Shown: positions 19,213-30,959, counted from the first letter of the stretch. The stretch: DNA of 64,000 bases from Molanna angustata (GCA_963576475.1 OY754979.1:33697778-33761777), one strand, 5' to 3'. Notes: a model not told the origin generated them from the sequence alone. Translations and numbers: made by a program.

Positions 19213-19263
19213 AACTTGCGCAGGGTGCAAGGAAGTGTTCATTAGTATTATTATTAAAAAATA
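19213..19263 (+). repeat. SINE S1 tail fragment
   Basis: ACTTGCGCAGGGTGCAAGGA, AGTGTTCATTA and an ATT run match the S1 tail. It abuts family A directly. Confidence 0.6.
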
Positions 19264-19500
19264 AAAAATAGACTATACACAACTAATAATCTATAGACAT
19301 GATAAAAGCAAAATTTACTGTTACATACCGCTACCAAAATTTGGTGGCAACAATATATTACTTATTTGATTATTTTCGGAATGGTTCGGAATCAAAATTG
19401 AAACACCATATTCAAAACTTATATCAAAAAGTACATGATGTCAACAAAGGGATTTTAATTTCGAAAAATACATTAACTGTGTATAAATGTGTCATTAATA
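19264..19500 (+). repeat. Dispersed repeat J copy
   Basis: GACATGATAAAAGCAAAATT, TGTTACATACCGCTACCAAA and ATTTGGTGGCAACAATATA recur inverted at 44440-44630 (ACCGCCACC, ATTTTGGTGGC). Class unknown. Confidence 0.5.
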
Positions 19501-19516
19501 TCTTATTTATATTTAA

Positions 19517-20578
19517 CTAGTTGCATGTAACACATGAGATCCAACTGTCGATAGTGATAGTATGTACAGTTGAAGAATAAGTACCAAACTATAAACCCAT
19601 AAATACAAATTATTTAATATTTTAAGATATTTGGTTTTCTATACAACACATGTACCTAGGTATGTATGTCAAGATAGGATAGTATGGAGGTCAGTCCTTT
19701 GAACCCAGAATATGAAAACAGCATGATGGTATGTATTTATGTTTGGAGATTAGTATCAAACTATTAAGTCTTCTTAGATTATTGTGTGTAGCTATTGCCA
19801 TACAAATTGTATGAAGCAATGTCGTCACTAAATTCAATTTTTATAAAAATTGTCAAAAAAATTTGAGATGTGCTAATACAATGTTAATATTTTTTATAGA
19901 AAATTAAATTATCTAGTTGGGATGTTTTGGCTTTTTTCGATATTTAAAAAAAAAATGGAAATATAGGCAGTTAAACTCATAAATTCATCATAAAAAAAAT
20001 ATTTTTCTTAATAAAAAACGTTTGAGAAACCCTGAAATTTAAAAAAAAAAAAAATTTGAGATTTTGTATTTGTCTATGTTTATATCAATTTTCAGCGTTC
20101 TAGCTTTTATGGTTTCTGAGATACATGGAAAAATGAACCAAAATTTCAAAAGTTGATAACCCCTGATTGAAACAAAAATTTACACTTATGAGTATAAAAG
20201 TTTTGTAGGCCTATAACTGTTTATTTATTCTGAAAATTTGGTCTCTGTAAATTGAGCGGATCAAAAGTTATAAGGGGGGGACGGACACACAGACACACAG
20301 ACAGACATACAGACACACACACAGACACACACACAGACACACACACAGACACACACACACACACACACACACACGCAAAACTCACATAAAATGTTCTACT
20401 CCGAATTCTGAGTAAATCCATGTATGGGAACATATATGCTGCGAGGCCTCTAGTTGGTGTTATTAGCTTGCAAAAAGTCCACTACTCCATACAAAATTTT
20501 CCTTCGTACACGCATCTTGGCTTAATAATGTCAGTTCATTAAGAGAATTGAATTCTCATGAACGAATCGACAGTTGGA
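19517..20578 (-). mobile_element. Helitron-like non-autonomous element H3, complete
   Basis: Read on -, the 5' end is TCCAACTGTCGATTCGTTCA with the hairpin GAGAATTCAATTCTC. A TG-rich microsatellite lies at 20285-20373, followed by CCCCCCTTATAACTTTTGAT. The 3' end is ATCGACAGTTGGATCTCATG, TGTTACATGCAACTAG and then host T. It is about 1060 bp and codes for no Rep/helicase. Confidence 0.85.
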
Positions 20579-20667
20579 ATATTGAATGTGTTTGGGATTT
20601 CTCACCTCATTTTGTGTACCAATTCCCTGATTTAAAGTCGTAGCTTATGTCAGCTTTGTACATATGT

Positions 20668-20965
20668 TTTAACTCCTCACTAATCCAAGGGGATATAGTG
20701 GGGATTTCGCAATTTAAGGCTATTTTTTATTACAGATTATCAACTAGTATCATGCCGAAATTGTATTCTTAAAGTTTCATCACAATGTACATATCTGTTT
20801 GTGAGTGGGTGCTGTGTACTATGTGCAATGTGCTATGTTATACTGTATGCTATGGACGGCGTGTTTATTTTAATTATAGACTAAATTACTCATTCGATTA
20901 TTTTCAAATTTTGCTAATTTGTATATCTAATACTCGATTTGACCCCATTAGATTTTGAAGGATAT
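20668..20965 (+). repeat. Dispersed repeat family B, truncated
   Basis: It starts AACTCCTCACTAATCCAAGG and runs to TTTTGAAGGATATCTGAATA, the first half of the copy at 2838-3500, without the nested LINE tail. Confidence 0.7.
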
Positions 20966-21659
20966 CTGAATAGTGAAAATAAAATTGTAATAAATAAATT
21001 TAAATATTTTGATTGATTGCCTCGTCGCTCAATTCCTGTTTCTTCGTAGTTCTGGATTCGATTTCTAGCGGAAGAGAAAAAGCATTCACATCCTTACATA
21101 ACTTTTATTGGCTAAAACAACTATGTACATAGTTGCATGCTACAAAAAATCCATTAAAACCCGTTATTTTCACTGAACTTAAGGAAGTACCGTCTAATAT
21201 TATGTATTTTTATGTTGGCATTAAAATGTATCAGATTAAAATAATTATACTTTTTAAATGATACAGTTTGTGACAAGATTTACAATCGAACTATGTGAAA
21301 TATGATAAAAAAACATACAGTCTGTCTATCTGTGTTGGTGAGTTTTATGTAATTTCACGGCATCCGGTTCAGTTGACTTAATATTACGAAATAAAATCAC
21401 CGCGTTTATGATATTTTCTTGTCCACTCGATAAATCAATAAATAAAACAAGTCGAATTTTTATGTATGTCAGCGTTGAATTTATAAACGAATCGAGTTCT
21501 GATTGGTGATTGATATCAATGAAGAATAATAGAAGAATAATTTTGTGCAAAAAATAATGGAGTATAAAGCTGGTATTCAAGTATGCTTAACGAACCTTAA
21601 TTTACTATAGGTAAAAAAATAGATATTTAAAGATAGGTACTTACATAATATTTAAGTGT
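20966..21659. other. Unassigned AT-rich intron sequence
   Basis: A weak B-box-like GGATTCGATTTCTAGCGG at about 21053 suggests an eroded SINE. Nothing else is recognised. Confidence 0.35.
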
Positions 21660-22160
21660 CGTAACCACAGAGTAAACGAGTGGGTTGTGGCCAACGCCAA
21701 AAACCTCACTAACAAGTCATTCTATTTTGTATGGAAAATATTTAACATTTTCATGAAATAAGTTTGTTGAATTATTTTTTTATTTAAATATTTTATTATG
21801 AAAACTTGATAATTCTACAATGCCATTCCATGGAAATGATGTGCCTTTTTATCAATTTGAAAATAAAAATTTCAAATTTTAAGTTTCCTGAGCTTGGGGT
21901 CACTTTGAAATATTTGATTCAGATATCCTTCAAAGTCTAACGAGGTCTAAGTGAGTTTCAGTTATACAAATTTGTAAAATTTGAAAAGGATCGAACGAGT
22001 ATTTTAGTCTATAATCGTTAAAGTAAAATAAACACGCCGTACATAGCACACAGCACACACACAGATACATCGTGATGAAACTTTCAGAATACAATCTCAG
22101 CATGAATTGCGAAATTATTACTCCCCACTATATCCCATGGGTTAGTGAAGAGTAAAAGAT
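21660..22160 (-). repeat. Dispersed repeat family B copy
   Basis: The full order of family B blocks is inverted, from GTGGGTTGTGGCCAACGCC (21680) to ACTCCCCACTATATCCCATG (22120). With 20668-20965 it forms an inverted pair. Confidence 0.75.
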
Positions 22161-22200
22161 CCTTAAAATAAAATATGTAAGTCGCTTTTTTGCATATTTA

Positions 22201-23884
22201 GGGGAGAGTGGGGATCATTGGGCAGTAGGGAGGATTGGCCACCCCTAAGTATCTAAAAATATATAGAGTTAATGGCAATTTTTTCACTCGTTTTCATTAT
22301 TTTATTCACTAGCAACACCAACAAACGTCAAATCAACTATCAGTTATGTTACATAAAAACGCTACAAGTCGTTGCATGTTTTCGTGTTAAAAAACGAAAT
22401 ATTTGACGAGTTTTTGTTACAATTTTTACTTAGGACTTTATAAAGAGGTACGTATTTTAATTATATTATTTGAATAATTAACCATTTAAGTTCTTTATTG
22501 TAAATAAACTATATTAATAATTGATAACCTAAAAAAATAACGAGGGTATATTTCAAATAATGAGTGATAGGGATCATTGGGCACTGTGTTTTGAGGGAGG
22601 ATTAGGCATGCCCAAAGCTCCCTCTCTTATATTTTGTTTTTTTTTTTAGAAAATGCCGTTTCAATATAAAAATATGGGGAAAAGGCAAATGATACAGAAA
22701 AGTGTTATTGATAGAGCTGTAAAAGAAGTAAAAACAGGGGCTAAAATTAAACCAACAGCCATTAAATATAATATTCCTAGATCAACTCTACAAAGATATT
22801 TAAAAAAGGGAGATGTAAATAAAGCTTTTCCTAATAAATATACATCTAAACAAATTTTCAACACAGAGGAGGAAATCAAAATAGAAGAATATATTTCAAT
22901 ATCATCCAAATTAAATAACGGTCTTTCTAAGATACAAGCCCGTGAATTAGCGTACAGTTATGCTATTCCTTTGAAAAAAAAAATACCCGAGAACTGGGCG
23001 AAAAACAACTTAGCTTCCTAAGATTGGTTACATGGATTTCTATACAGACACCCTCAGTTATCCGTTAGAACTCCAGAAGCTACCAGCCTAACAAGAGCGA
23101 CTAGTTTCAACACAACCAATGTTGAAGATTTTTTTCGCAATCTCAAAGATATGTATGGACGGTACAATTTTGTGCCTGAATCAATTTATAACATTGACGA
23201 ACCTGGGCTAACTACTACTCAAAAAACGCAAAAAGTTATAGCATTTAAAGGAACAAAGCAAGTAGGTCAGATGACATCTGCGGAACGGGGTACATTGATC
23301 ACAGTATGTTGCGGAGCTAATGCAATTGGGAATATTATTCCACTTTTTTTATATTTCCAAAGGTAAATTTCAAAACATATATGTTGAATAATGCCCCTAC
23401 GGGATCTGATAGTGCTGCTCATCAATCAGGATGGATGACTTCCGAATTTTTTTTAAAATACATACAACATTTTGCAACATTTTTTTTATAGTTATGTCAA
23501 TCATTTTTTCTTTTTATATAGCTTTTTACTTGCAAATAAATAATTATTTTCTTATGGTTTGTGTGTTTATTACATTCCTTAACAGTTACAATTAAAATAT
23601 GTACAAATGTGTTGCTTAAAAGAAGGTTTAGTGTGCATGGTGCCCAAACCTCCCTATGGTGTGCCCAAACATCCCTACTCCAGGGAGGTTTGGGCACTTT
23701 TGAATTGCTTTGGAAAAATAATAATAACTTTTAAATAAAAGAAGATGTTTATATACTGTCTTTATGGAAATACTAGCTAAAGGTGTGGACTAATGATTAA
23801 AAAAAAAATATTTCAGTTATTCAAAAAAGTAAAAATTCTAAAATTCAAAATGTAAAAACGTGCCCAATGATCCCCACCCTCCCC
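22201..23884 (+). mobile_element. Pogo/Tigger-like DNA transposon with intact ends and decayed transposase
   Basis: The terminal inverted repeats are GGGGAGAGTGGGGATCATTG (22201) and, inverted, GGGGAGGGTGGGGATCATTG (23884 backwards). They are about 24 bp with one mismatch and continue into GGGCA. A TA dinucleotide flanks both sides (22199-22200 and 23885-23886), the target duplication of Tc1/mariner/pogo elements. Further TIR-like TGCCCAAACCTCCCT repeats lie inside (22570-22620, 23640-23697). The 1684-bp copy is shorter than an autonomous element because the transposase is cut. Confidence 0.93.
22653..23491 (+). pseudogene. Pogo-like transposase (HTH_psq + DDE_1), interrupted
   Basis: The transposase starts MPFQYKNMGKRQM with an N-terminal Psq-type helix-turn-helix (IKPTAIKYNIPRSTLQRYLK). 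The frame stops in place of the residue before [16 protein letters not shown] (TAA at 23019-23021). It resumes in the same frame through [22 protein letters not shown] (first catalytic Asp region) and [18 protein letters not shown] to IPLFLYFQR. There it loses one base (about 23360-23363) and continues shifted as [16 protein letters not shown] and SGWMTSEFF to a stop at 23489. The segment with the second and third catalytic acidic residues is deleted. The copy cannot make transposase but its ends look mobilisable in trans. Confidence 0.9.
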
Positions 23885-24242
23885 TATATATTTTTACAGT
23901 TTAAAGGGAAGAAAATAAATAGAAATTCAATAATGATATATATTTTTTCATTTTATTATGGTAGTACTAAGGTAGATTTTTCTTTTTGTTTTTAGTTAAG
24001 TTAATTATTTTTTTCTTCTGTCATTATGTTATCAATATGTTTTTATGTATGTTTATAAAAGATAATATAAACCGTATGATTAAATAAATGATTAAAAAGT
24101 AAGCACTCCCATATAAGTAAACATGTAATAAACAAACTTATTTGATGATGATTTTATAAGTTTCTCAATAGATGGCGTTACAAAAAGGTTTCATCGTCAC
24201 TCTATAGATTGCGATGGTGTTCAGCAGATCTATGATTAATAT
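23885..24242. other. Unassigned AT-rich intron sequence
   Basis: A short CTCAATAGATGGCGTT motif (24164) recurs at 25947. Nothing else is recognised. Confidence 0.4.
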
Positions 24243-24480
24243 ACATAGAACTTTCAAAAATTGGAATGATAAGCAAAAGAAAGACATAATCGGTGAAGGT
24301 TGCGCAAGCGCATAAAGTGATCAAGCAAACCAGCAAATGACAGGTCGTAATCCTTGCAGGCTCCTTGAGTTGCTGATTTTCCTGTAATATTCCAAATTCG
24401 TCTCTATTGAGATGTTAAAACAATTTAAGGTCATAATGTATCCCCCCCCCCCCCGACCCCCGACCCGATATTGACCCCCG
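24243..24480 (+). repeat. Dispersed repeat family C copy with C-rich run
   Basis: AGAACTTTCAAAAATTGGAA, GTTGCGCAAGCGCATAAAGT, TGACAGGTCGTAATCC and ATTCGTCTCTATTGAGATGT, followed by a run of 12 or more C at 24441 and GACCCCCGACAGGGAAAAAA. Confidence 0.7.
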
Positions 24481-25069
24481 ACAGGGAAAAAAACTACTAT
24501 TAGAAAAATATTCGATTAACGAATGATTAATGAAAATACACCATACTCCTGATTTTTAATTGTATCGACATGTTTTGCTATTTACCCAGGCAATTATTAA
24601 GAAAAGGAAATTGCTTTTAAACGAAAGTGAAGTTAGCAACACAAGTTTAGCTCAAGTAGGTACCTACCTTATTAAGAGATACACGACAGTAACTATAAAC
24701 CGGAAACTAAATAGCTCCGATGTTGTCGAGTTAACAATAATAACGTATTAATTGATACAACGTGTATGTGTGTGGGTAAAAGTGAAAATACATACTACTA
24801 TTCTAACTAAATTATAGCTGCCATGGTAACACGGGATTTTCTTTTGATAATAATTCATTAATTATTTAAATAATTTAATTATTTAAATTTGAGAGTGAGT
24901 TGGGAGGTTTTTCAAAAATATGAAAAAACCCGTGGCATCAACAAAAACACCAAAATAAAGAAAACTACTGCTTTGTAGATTGCGTGGTTGAAACAAATGG
25001 CGCTTTTAAATTATTAAAATTAAAATATTCTACAGTATACCTAACCGTAGTTATAAGAATAACAATGAT
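24481..25069. other. Unassigned AT-rich intron sequence
   Basis: No supported feature. The 63-codon open frame at 24560 lacks coding character. Confidence 0.4.
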
Positions 25070-25327
25070 AAACGAATGGGTTGTAGCCAACACTAAACTC
25101 TCCACTACATTGCAAGTGTATAGTTTTTCTTCTTGAAAGGTTGACAATCTCTAAACGCATTTTTATGAAGTATATTTCTATTAGATTCTTAAACAAATTT
25201 AAGATTCCCAGAGGGCAAAAGTTTTCACAATACAGTATACACCATACACACAAAAACATTGTCACGAAACTCACTATATGCACTTTCTACGTGATACCTG
25301 TTGAGAAATTTATGCATAACTAGCAAG
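25070..25327 (-). repeat. Diverged family B-related repeat
   Basis: AACGAATGGGTTGTAGCCAA and the CACAATACAGTATACACC, CATTGTCACGAAAC blocks resemble family B ends. Its middle (TTGACAATCTCTAAACGC) resembles 26325-26430. Confidence 0.45.
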
Positions 25328-25425
25328 ATGAGCATGTATGAGACAGTGTATCGATGTTGATGAGGCGATGGATATGTGTCAATGAGGTGTTCGGTTCTCA
25401 CTGCCTACCCCTTGAGGAAAATAGA
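25328..25425 (+). pseudogene. LINE-a tail fragment
   Basis: GAGCATGTATGAGACAGTGT reads MRQCIDVDEAMDMCQ, then GTTCGGTTCTCACTGCCTAC. This is the NNRRACMRRCMDVNEA to SAYP region of LINE-a with substitutions. Confidence 0.6.
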
Positions 25426-25622
25426 AGTGGAAAGTTAAAAAAACACTTGTCTATACAGACACATACAATATCAATATGAAGTTGATCACTCAATTTTCCC
25501 ATACAGAGGCTATTTTTCTTCTGTTATATGTATACATTTTTCGAATATTTTTATTATTGCATATGCGCAAACATTGGATTTTTTTTCCCCTGTCGGGAGT
25601 CAAAGATATTTTTTATTTTGCC

Positions 25623-25735
25623 ACCAGCCGATGACAGGTCGTAAGCCCTGTAGGTGCCTTGATTTCCCGGTTCTCCTACAATAAATATTCCAACTTCGTC
25701 TCTATTGAGATAATTAAAAATCTGTTAAAAAATAT
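25623..25735 (+). repeat. Family C block, first copy of a perfect 113-bp direct repeat
   Basis: It is identical base for base to 26159-26271 (offset 536), from ACCAGCCGATGACAGG to CTGTTAAAAAATAT. Confidence 0.9.
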
Positions 25736-26059
25736 CTTTGACTCCCGACAGGGAAAAAAAATCCAATGTTTGCGCATATGCAATAATAAAAATATTCGAT
25801 TACTTACACATTGGTACAAGTAGGTAAATAAGACAAAAATGACCTTATAAGTCTGGCGCAATTCAGGGGTGACTTCTATGCGAAAAATGCATTGTCACCT
25901 CAGATATAAGAATTGTAGCTTTCATTATTTACAAAAAACCAATTCTCTCAATAGATGGCGTTCCAACAAAATAAATAAAAATAATAAGATTGTTGTTCAT
26001 AATTTCACCCATAGATGGCTGTAGTAAAAATTCCTTATTTTCAAGCGAAAAGAATTTCA
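25736..26059. other. Spacer between the two family C blocks
   Basis: It begins with a C-related CTTTGACTCCCGACAGGG, and CTCAATAGATGGCGTT lies at 25947. The rest is AT-rich and unassigned. Confidence 0.4.
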
Positions 26060-26271
26060 GTATTACAATATATAGAACTTTCAAAATTGAATTGATAGGG
26101 ATCTCATTAAAAGGCATAATTGGTGAACGTTGCGCAAGCGCATAAAGTGATCACGTAAACCAGCCGATGACAGGTCGTAAGCCCTGTAGGTGCCTTGATT
26201 TCCCGGTTCTCCTACAATAAATATTCCAACTTCGTCTCTATTGAGATAATTAAAAATCTGTTAAAAAATAT
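26060..26271 (+). repeat. Dispersed repeat family C, longer copy
   Basis: TATAGAACTTTCAAAATTGA, GATCTCATTAAAAGGCATAA, GTTGCGCAAGCGCATAAAGT and the 113-bp block shared with 25623-25735. This is the best-preserved copy in the window. Confidence 0.8.
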
Positions 26272-26611
26272 ACATTTTTCATACAAATATGAAATTTATT
26301 TTTCATTGATATACATAGCTGACCATAGATTTTTTCTCTTTAAATGTTGACAATCCTTGAATGCATTTTTGAAGAGTGTATTTTTATTATATCAAAAGTT
26401 CAAAAATATAAAAATACCTCGATTTATCAAACCGTGAGAGCATTTTTAAAATTTGGACAGGCGCATACGCTTAAAAATTGTGAAATCGTAACTCTCCACA
26501 ATTCCATAGTGTAGAGACTAAAAAACAAGTCATAAAAAAAACAATAATATTTAAAAAACATTTTTTTCTACTTTTTTCATACGACGAAAAAAATGAAAAT
26601 ACCTGCACCAC

Positions 26612-26700
26612 ATTAGGTAACGAGATTAAAAGATTTTGGCATTATCGTAAAATAATAATATTACCGTTCCTTACATCAGGCATTATTCCTAAATCACTAT
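26612..26700 (+). repeat. Dispersed repeat K copy
   Basis: GGTAACGAGATTAAAAGATT and TCGTAAAATAATAATATTAC match 12066-12170. Confidence 0.55.
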
Positions 26701-27435
26701 TCTCGGGTCTTTTTACTCTGCCAGACTTTGCTGCCTTTTACTAGTACTAGTCTGACGTGTAGGTCAATCTAGCACAATTTATTTTCCACATGATTTAGGT
26801 TAACAAAATACAGTTACCGATAATAATATCAACTTCCAATATAAGTTTTCAACAATACACAGATAAATATTCACATTCAAAATATACCTTTGCGTCTGTT
26901 GTTGACATTATTCATCTTAAATTAATTGCGTTAATTACCGTTTTAGTACACATTTGAAGAATTTATATAATTTCAAGAGAATAGAATATTAGTATTGTTG
27001 CATGGATGTATTTGTGCCAAGGATATATTTGTTACATGCCATTGTCACAGAATAACTATTTTTTATGACAATATTTAATGGATTTCTTTGTATTGTTCTT
27101 CTGCTGTCACCGTTCATTCTGCTTATGCACTTTACACGGAGGAAGTTGCCAACGGGGTTCAGGTTTTCGACGGATTGTTCAACGCGTTTTTGTATCGTTG
27201 TTCGTAAAACAGAAATCTGTAAAATCTGACGCATGTAAGAGAAATGGTACGAATATTTAAAGGAATTATATGAGAGCACAGAATGTGTCAGAGTGAGATA
27301 GTGGACATGTCTCGTAGATTATGAGAATGAATAGATTAATGGAGCTCATATCTCTCTGCCCCCCTTGTCAGGGGAATGACGTAGTAGTATGCATGTATTA
27401 ATAATTTAATGCATTTTTTTAGATATAATGATGAT
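26701..27435. other. Unassigned sequence with weak LINE-like traces
   Basis: 27280-27380 (TGTGTCAGAGTGAGATAGTG, CTCTCTGCCCCCCTTGTCAG, GGGAATGACGTAGTAGTATG) looks like the extreme 3' end of a LINE related to LINE-a. A moderately GC-rich patch at 27090-27240 has no identifiable product. Confidence 0.35.
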
Positions 27436-27439
27436 CTGT

Positions 27440-27715
27440 ATGCCATCTATAAGACTCCTAGGCTCTCTGTTCATGTCAAATTGAGCAGATTTAGATGGGC
27501 CGAACATGTATAGAGAATGCCACAACAGCAAATATCAAAGAAAGTCCTGTGTGGACATCCAGGTGGAAGAAGAATGAGATGGGAAGTTGGAAGGGATGCT
27601 TCCCAACTATTGCAAGTGCCTGGCAGTTTGAAAGTTGCAGCGGACGATGGAAGAAGCTGGAGGCGAAGACTGACGGAGGCCAAGGGGCTCGATATGGTCT
27701 CTAGCGCTAGCTAAA
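27440..27715 (+). pseudogene. LINE-c 3' end (RT C-terminus)
   Basis: After one stop the frame reads RMPQQQISKKVLCGHPGG, RRMRWEVGRDASQLLQVPG and DGRSWRRRLTEAKGLDMVSS then a stop. SRFRWAEHV precedes the stop. RWxGHVxRMP, xGxPGGRR, SWRRRxxEAKxxxGL is a LINE C-terminus, repeated at 34885-35103. The copy ends in an A-rich tail directly against the MITE D half. Confidence 0.7.
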
Positions 27716-27724
27716 AAAAAGAAA

Positions 27725-27840
27725 AAAATGTATGGAAGTGACAGTTGCTAGTCACGTGACAACTGTCACTTACATACATTGAGTTATCTTTTCTTGTTTC
27801 TTTTCTTGAGCTAAATGACACGTTGTCTAGGAGGGCTAGA
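27725..27840. mobile_element. MITE D, left-truncated copy
   Basis: ATGTATGGAAGTGACAGTTG, CACGTGACAACTGTCACTTA and TTGAGCTAAATGACACGTTG match the right two thirds of the palindrome at 38328-38474. The left arm is cut at the junction with LINE-c. Confidence 0.8.
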
Positions 27841-28129
27841 GCGATATTAACGACAATATGAATTATAACTTTTTTAAAAAAATCAGAATTTCAAAATAAT
27901 ATTCTAACGCATTCAAAGTGTTTACGTCATATTTAACAATAACTTTGTTAAATTATAGTTTTACATCTAAAAAAAATGGTAGGTAGGTACCTACTTTCGG
28001 ATTTTTTTTTATCCAGAGAATTTTCAAATATAATAATTCTAGAACTGTCAAACTGTAGACAAAACCATCAGTTAATCCTGTCTTTAGTTTCAAGACGATT
28101 ATTTAAGTATTGGCTGAGTAAATGAGGAA

Positions 28130-28200
28130 ACGCCAATGCAACTTTCCGAAATTTTCCGAACGGCAATAAGCCCGCTAGTGTACCTACAATATGTATTTAA
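28130..28200 (+). repeat. LINE 3'-UTR fragment
   Basis: GAACGGCAATAAGCCCGCTA and GTGTACCTACAATATGTAT match 43490-43590 (AATGGCAATAAGCCCGCCAG). The block is typical of the sequence just before a LINE tail. Confidence 0.45.
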
Positions 28201-29398
28201 ATATACACCAATTACACAATTAAAATGTTTTCATTGCAAATATTTATTATTAAAAGTATGTATAACCAAATTCAGCTGATAATGTCTAATTTAAATTATG
28301 CCAAATACACAACTTCAAACTAATAATCAAACATGAACAGTTCAAGCGCCATAGTTGTGTAATAATATTTTTTGCCTAAGTAGGTAACATACATTGCCTT
28401 AGGCAGTAGTGGATTATTTAAAAGTAAACCAATACGTACCATCACTATTTAGTGATGTGCTAAAAGTATCTCTTGGTCAAAATACAAATACGACCAAGAA
28501 TCAAGCAAATACTGCCATAAATTTAATCAAAAGTGTGGCTACCCGACGCCTGACAGCTATGCAACCAATGAGAAGCGTATATTTTCCGTATAGACAGCGG
28601 AACCAATAAACAAGCGGAGAACTTTCCATAAAACAACGTTGAGAGACGTTATAAGCGGCTTATCGAGCAGTGTCGAATCAATCTCTCTCTGTGTTTAATA
28701 TTTGCATCTTAGTAAAAACGTATTGTGACATTCTAAACATATGTAGTAAGAAAAATATAGTAAAATAACCCTAATTAGCATTTGGATAATTTATTAAATA
28801 TTTGAGTGGATAATATAAAAAATATATTTAATATAGATTCGATCTATTATAGTATACAGAGATTTGATCTAGTTTGGCAAGTTCAAACCTGTATACTAGG
28901 GAACCAAACCCGTGTAAAGTTCATTTGAACTGAATCACTTGAAACTTACCAATTACAAACACACATCATATGTACACAGTACACATATCGAATCGATTTC
29001 GTGTAAATTTCTTGACCCGTTTCTTTTTTTTTATTGCCTGAAATTTTACGTTCTTAATAGACCCGTGGGTCTGTGTGACAATATCTATGCTTTCTGAGAT
29101 GATGAGGTTAAACTGTCATCCATCTCCGATTGGTTTTCTTGGTGAAATTATTGGCTGCTGCATAAGCGAATGGATTACTGTTACATGGCTACATGGTCTC
29201 TCCAATATATTTTTCTGGACCTCCTCCACCTGACGGTGCCCTTTATTTTACAAGTTTTATGCTATTGGAAGAGTTTTCTCAGTACGTATTGAAAGTTTAG
29301 GTAAATATATGTAATTGGTATTTTTAGAGGCTTGAAAATAAAATATACTTTAATCGTAAGCGCATAGATTCATTTTATTGTTATAATCATACTTGTTG
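28201..29398. other. Unassigned AT-rich intron sequence
   Basis: A somewhat less AT-rich part at 28400-28720 has a 66-codon frame (28409) and a CTCTCTCTGTGTTT stretch, but no recognisable product or splice context. Nothing else is seen. Confidence 0.35.
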
Positions 29399-29575
29399 TC
29401 CTTCGTGGCTCTATTGGCTAGATATCTGACTCCTAAACGAAACGAAAGGTCTCGGGTTCGATTCCCGATGTAAACTAAGAGAGACATCTCTGAGACGATA
29501 AATATTATATCTATGTAAAATGTGAAATTTTATTATTTGATGCGTGTTAAATTAACATTTGGCATAGTACCTGCT
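29399..29575 (+). repeat. SINE, family S2
   Basis: CCTTCGTGGCTCTATTGGCT, CTGACTCC, TCTCGGGTTCGATTCCCGAT (B box), ATCTCTGAGACGATAAATAT and TTTGATGCGTGTTAAATTAA match 13806-13990. Confidence 0.75.
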
Positions 29576-30016
29576 TGTTTTTAAAGAAGCTACATATACA
29601 AAATATAATAAATTCTCGGTTAAATTTGACCGTTATGATTTTGGTCACGCTCATAAATATGTCCATCACCATACATTATTATAGACAGTCTGTAACAGTT
29701 AAATGAGTTAGACACAATCGTATGTATAAGAGTGAATCTATATTGAAAGTGAAAATATCCGTTAACCTGGTTATGTAGTATTTGTTGTTGTATCAGACGC
29801 TTCCCATAGCCTTGTATATTTCATCTTCAGGTTAATTATACCTACCTATATTAGAATATTGGAGGTAACCAAACACACGCTTTATTAACTTACGAGTTCG
29901 TTAACATTTTGATATCAACAAACATATCTGCTATATTATGAAGTTGTGTAGGTACATTGTCAGTGGCGTGTCGTCAGTTCAATTTTTTATAAAGTTTTAT
30001 TACTTATATTTTTTAT
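29576..30016. other. Unassigned AT-rich intron sequence
   Basis: Nothing recognised. Confidence 0.4.
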
Positions 30017-30424
30017 ATAAAGAAAATAGACATAGCCCAAAAAGCTATTATAAAAGTTATACTTGAGGTACCTATTCGAACGAATACTGAAGAGATTTTT
30101 ACTAAATTCAAAGTTCCAACAATTACAAAAATATATGCAAAAAATCTGCTAATATACAAGCTAAAAAGAGAAGACCAATATACTAGCTCAAAACAATATA
30201 AACACACTAGATTAAGTACAACAAATACCTTAAATATACCATATATTAAAACAACTTTTGGAAAACGTAGTGTACGATATTTTTCAACAAAACTTTTCAA
30301 TAGTTTACCAACAAATATTAAAAACATCAGTAATGCAAAAGAATTTAAAAAACTATCACTAAGATGGGTTTATGAAATAGATGAAAAAATCCTTAAAGAA
30401 ATAATTCTTCCAAATAAAATGTAA
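30017..30424 (+). pseudogene. LINE-e ORF2 C-terminal fragment (135 codons, no start)
   Basis: An open frame without an ATG reads KKIDIAQKAIIKVILEVPIR, TNTEEIFTKFKVPTITKIYA and KNLLIYKLKREDQ. It continues with FGKRSVRYFSTKLFNSLPTN, IKNISNAKEFKKLSLRWVYE and a TAA stop. The Q[KR]xIIRxI, F..F.V..I..LY..NLL, F[GQ]xRSxxYxxxxLxNxLPxxIKN...FK pattern is the C-terminus of Jockey/CR1-type LINE reverse transcriptases. The unbroken frame over 408 bases in very AT-rich DNA suggests the copy is fairly young. Confidence 0.75.
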
Positions 30425-30885
30425 ATGCACTATTACAAACAACAGAATAGACAATTGAAAAAAAGTGAAACAAATAATTTATTTCCACAATTTTTGGATG
30501 TGTGTGCATGACTCAAAATGAAATATTGTATTTAGAAGGAAAGATGCATACGTTTGAATGCGTAGCGTATGTATGTAAATGTACTTATATTATATGTAAA
30601 TGTATCTATAAATAAACAACGTAATAGACAATAACATAAAACTAGCTCACCTTAGCACAGGCTATGCCTAGTGAGGGGGCTAGTAACAAAGATACAAACA
30701 AAAAGATATGGCTTAAACTATGTAAGCACCAGTGAAGTGGTAAATTGATATTTATTGAGATGAGATAACTTATATTCACATTGTATGTTAACTATGTATG
30801 AATAAGCTTATATTATCTTAAAATATTTTGTATCACATATATACTGTATATTTTTGGATAGAAATAAATAAATAAATAAAAAAAG
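30425..30885 (+). mobile_element. 3' UTR and tail of the LINE-e copy
   Basis: The sequence after the stop runs to an (AAAT)n tail at 30862-30884 (GAAATAAATAAATAAATAAA). CTCACCTTAGCACAGGCTAT and GAGGGGGCTAGTAACAAAGA within it have no other copy in the window. Confidence 0.55.
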
Positions 30886-30959
30886 TACAAAAAAGGGCTT
30901 TCAAGACTTTCTGTCTTAAATTCGGTGCACTCTTATCTTCACTATCAGTGAACAGTGAG

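Noticed and set aside
20606..20626. A 21-nt micro-exon (- strand, GIGTQNE) between protease exons A and B
   Set aside because: It has an AG before and GTGAGA after and would keep phase, but 21 bases in a 32-kb intron will show such signals by chance, and exons A and B already join to the expected M12B sequence.
28409..28609. 66-codon open frame
   Set aside because: No recognisable family, no splice context and no second copy. Chance cannot be excluded.
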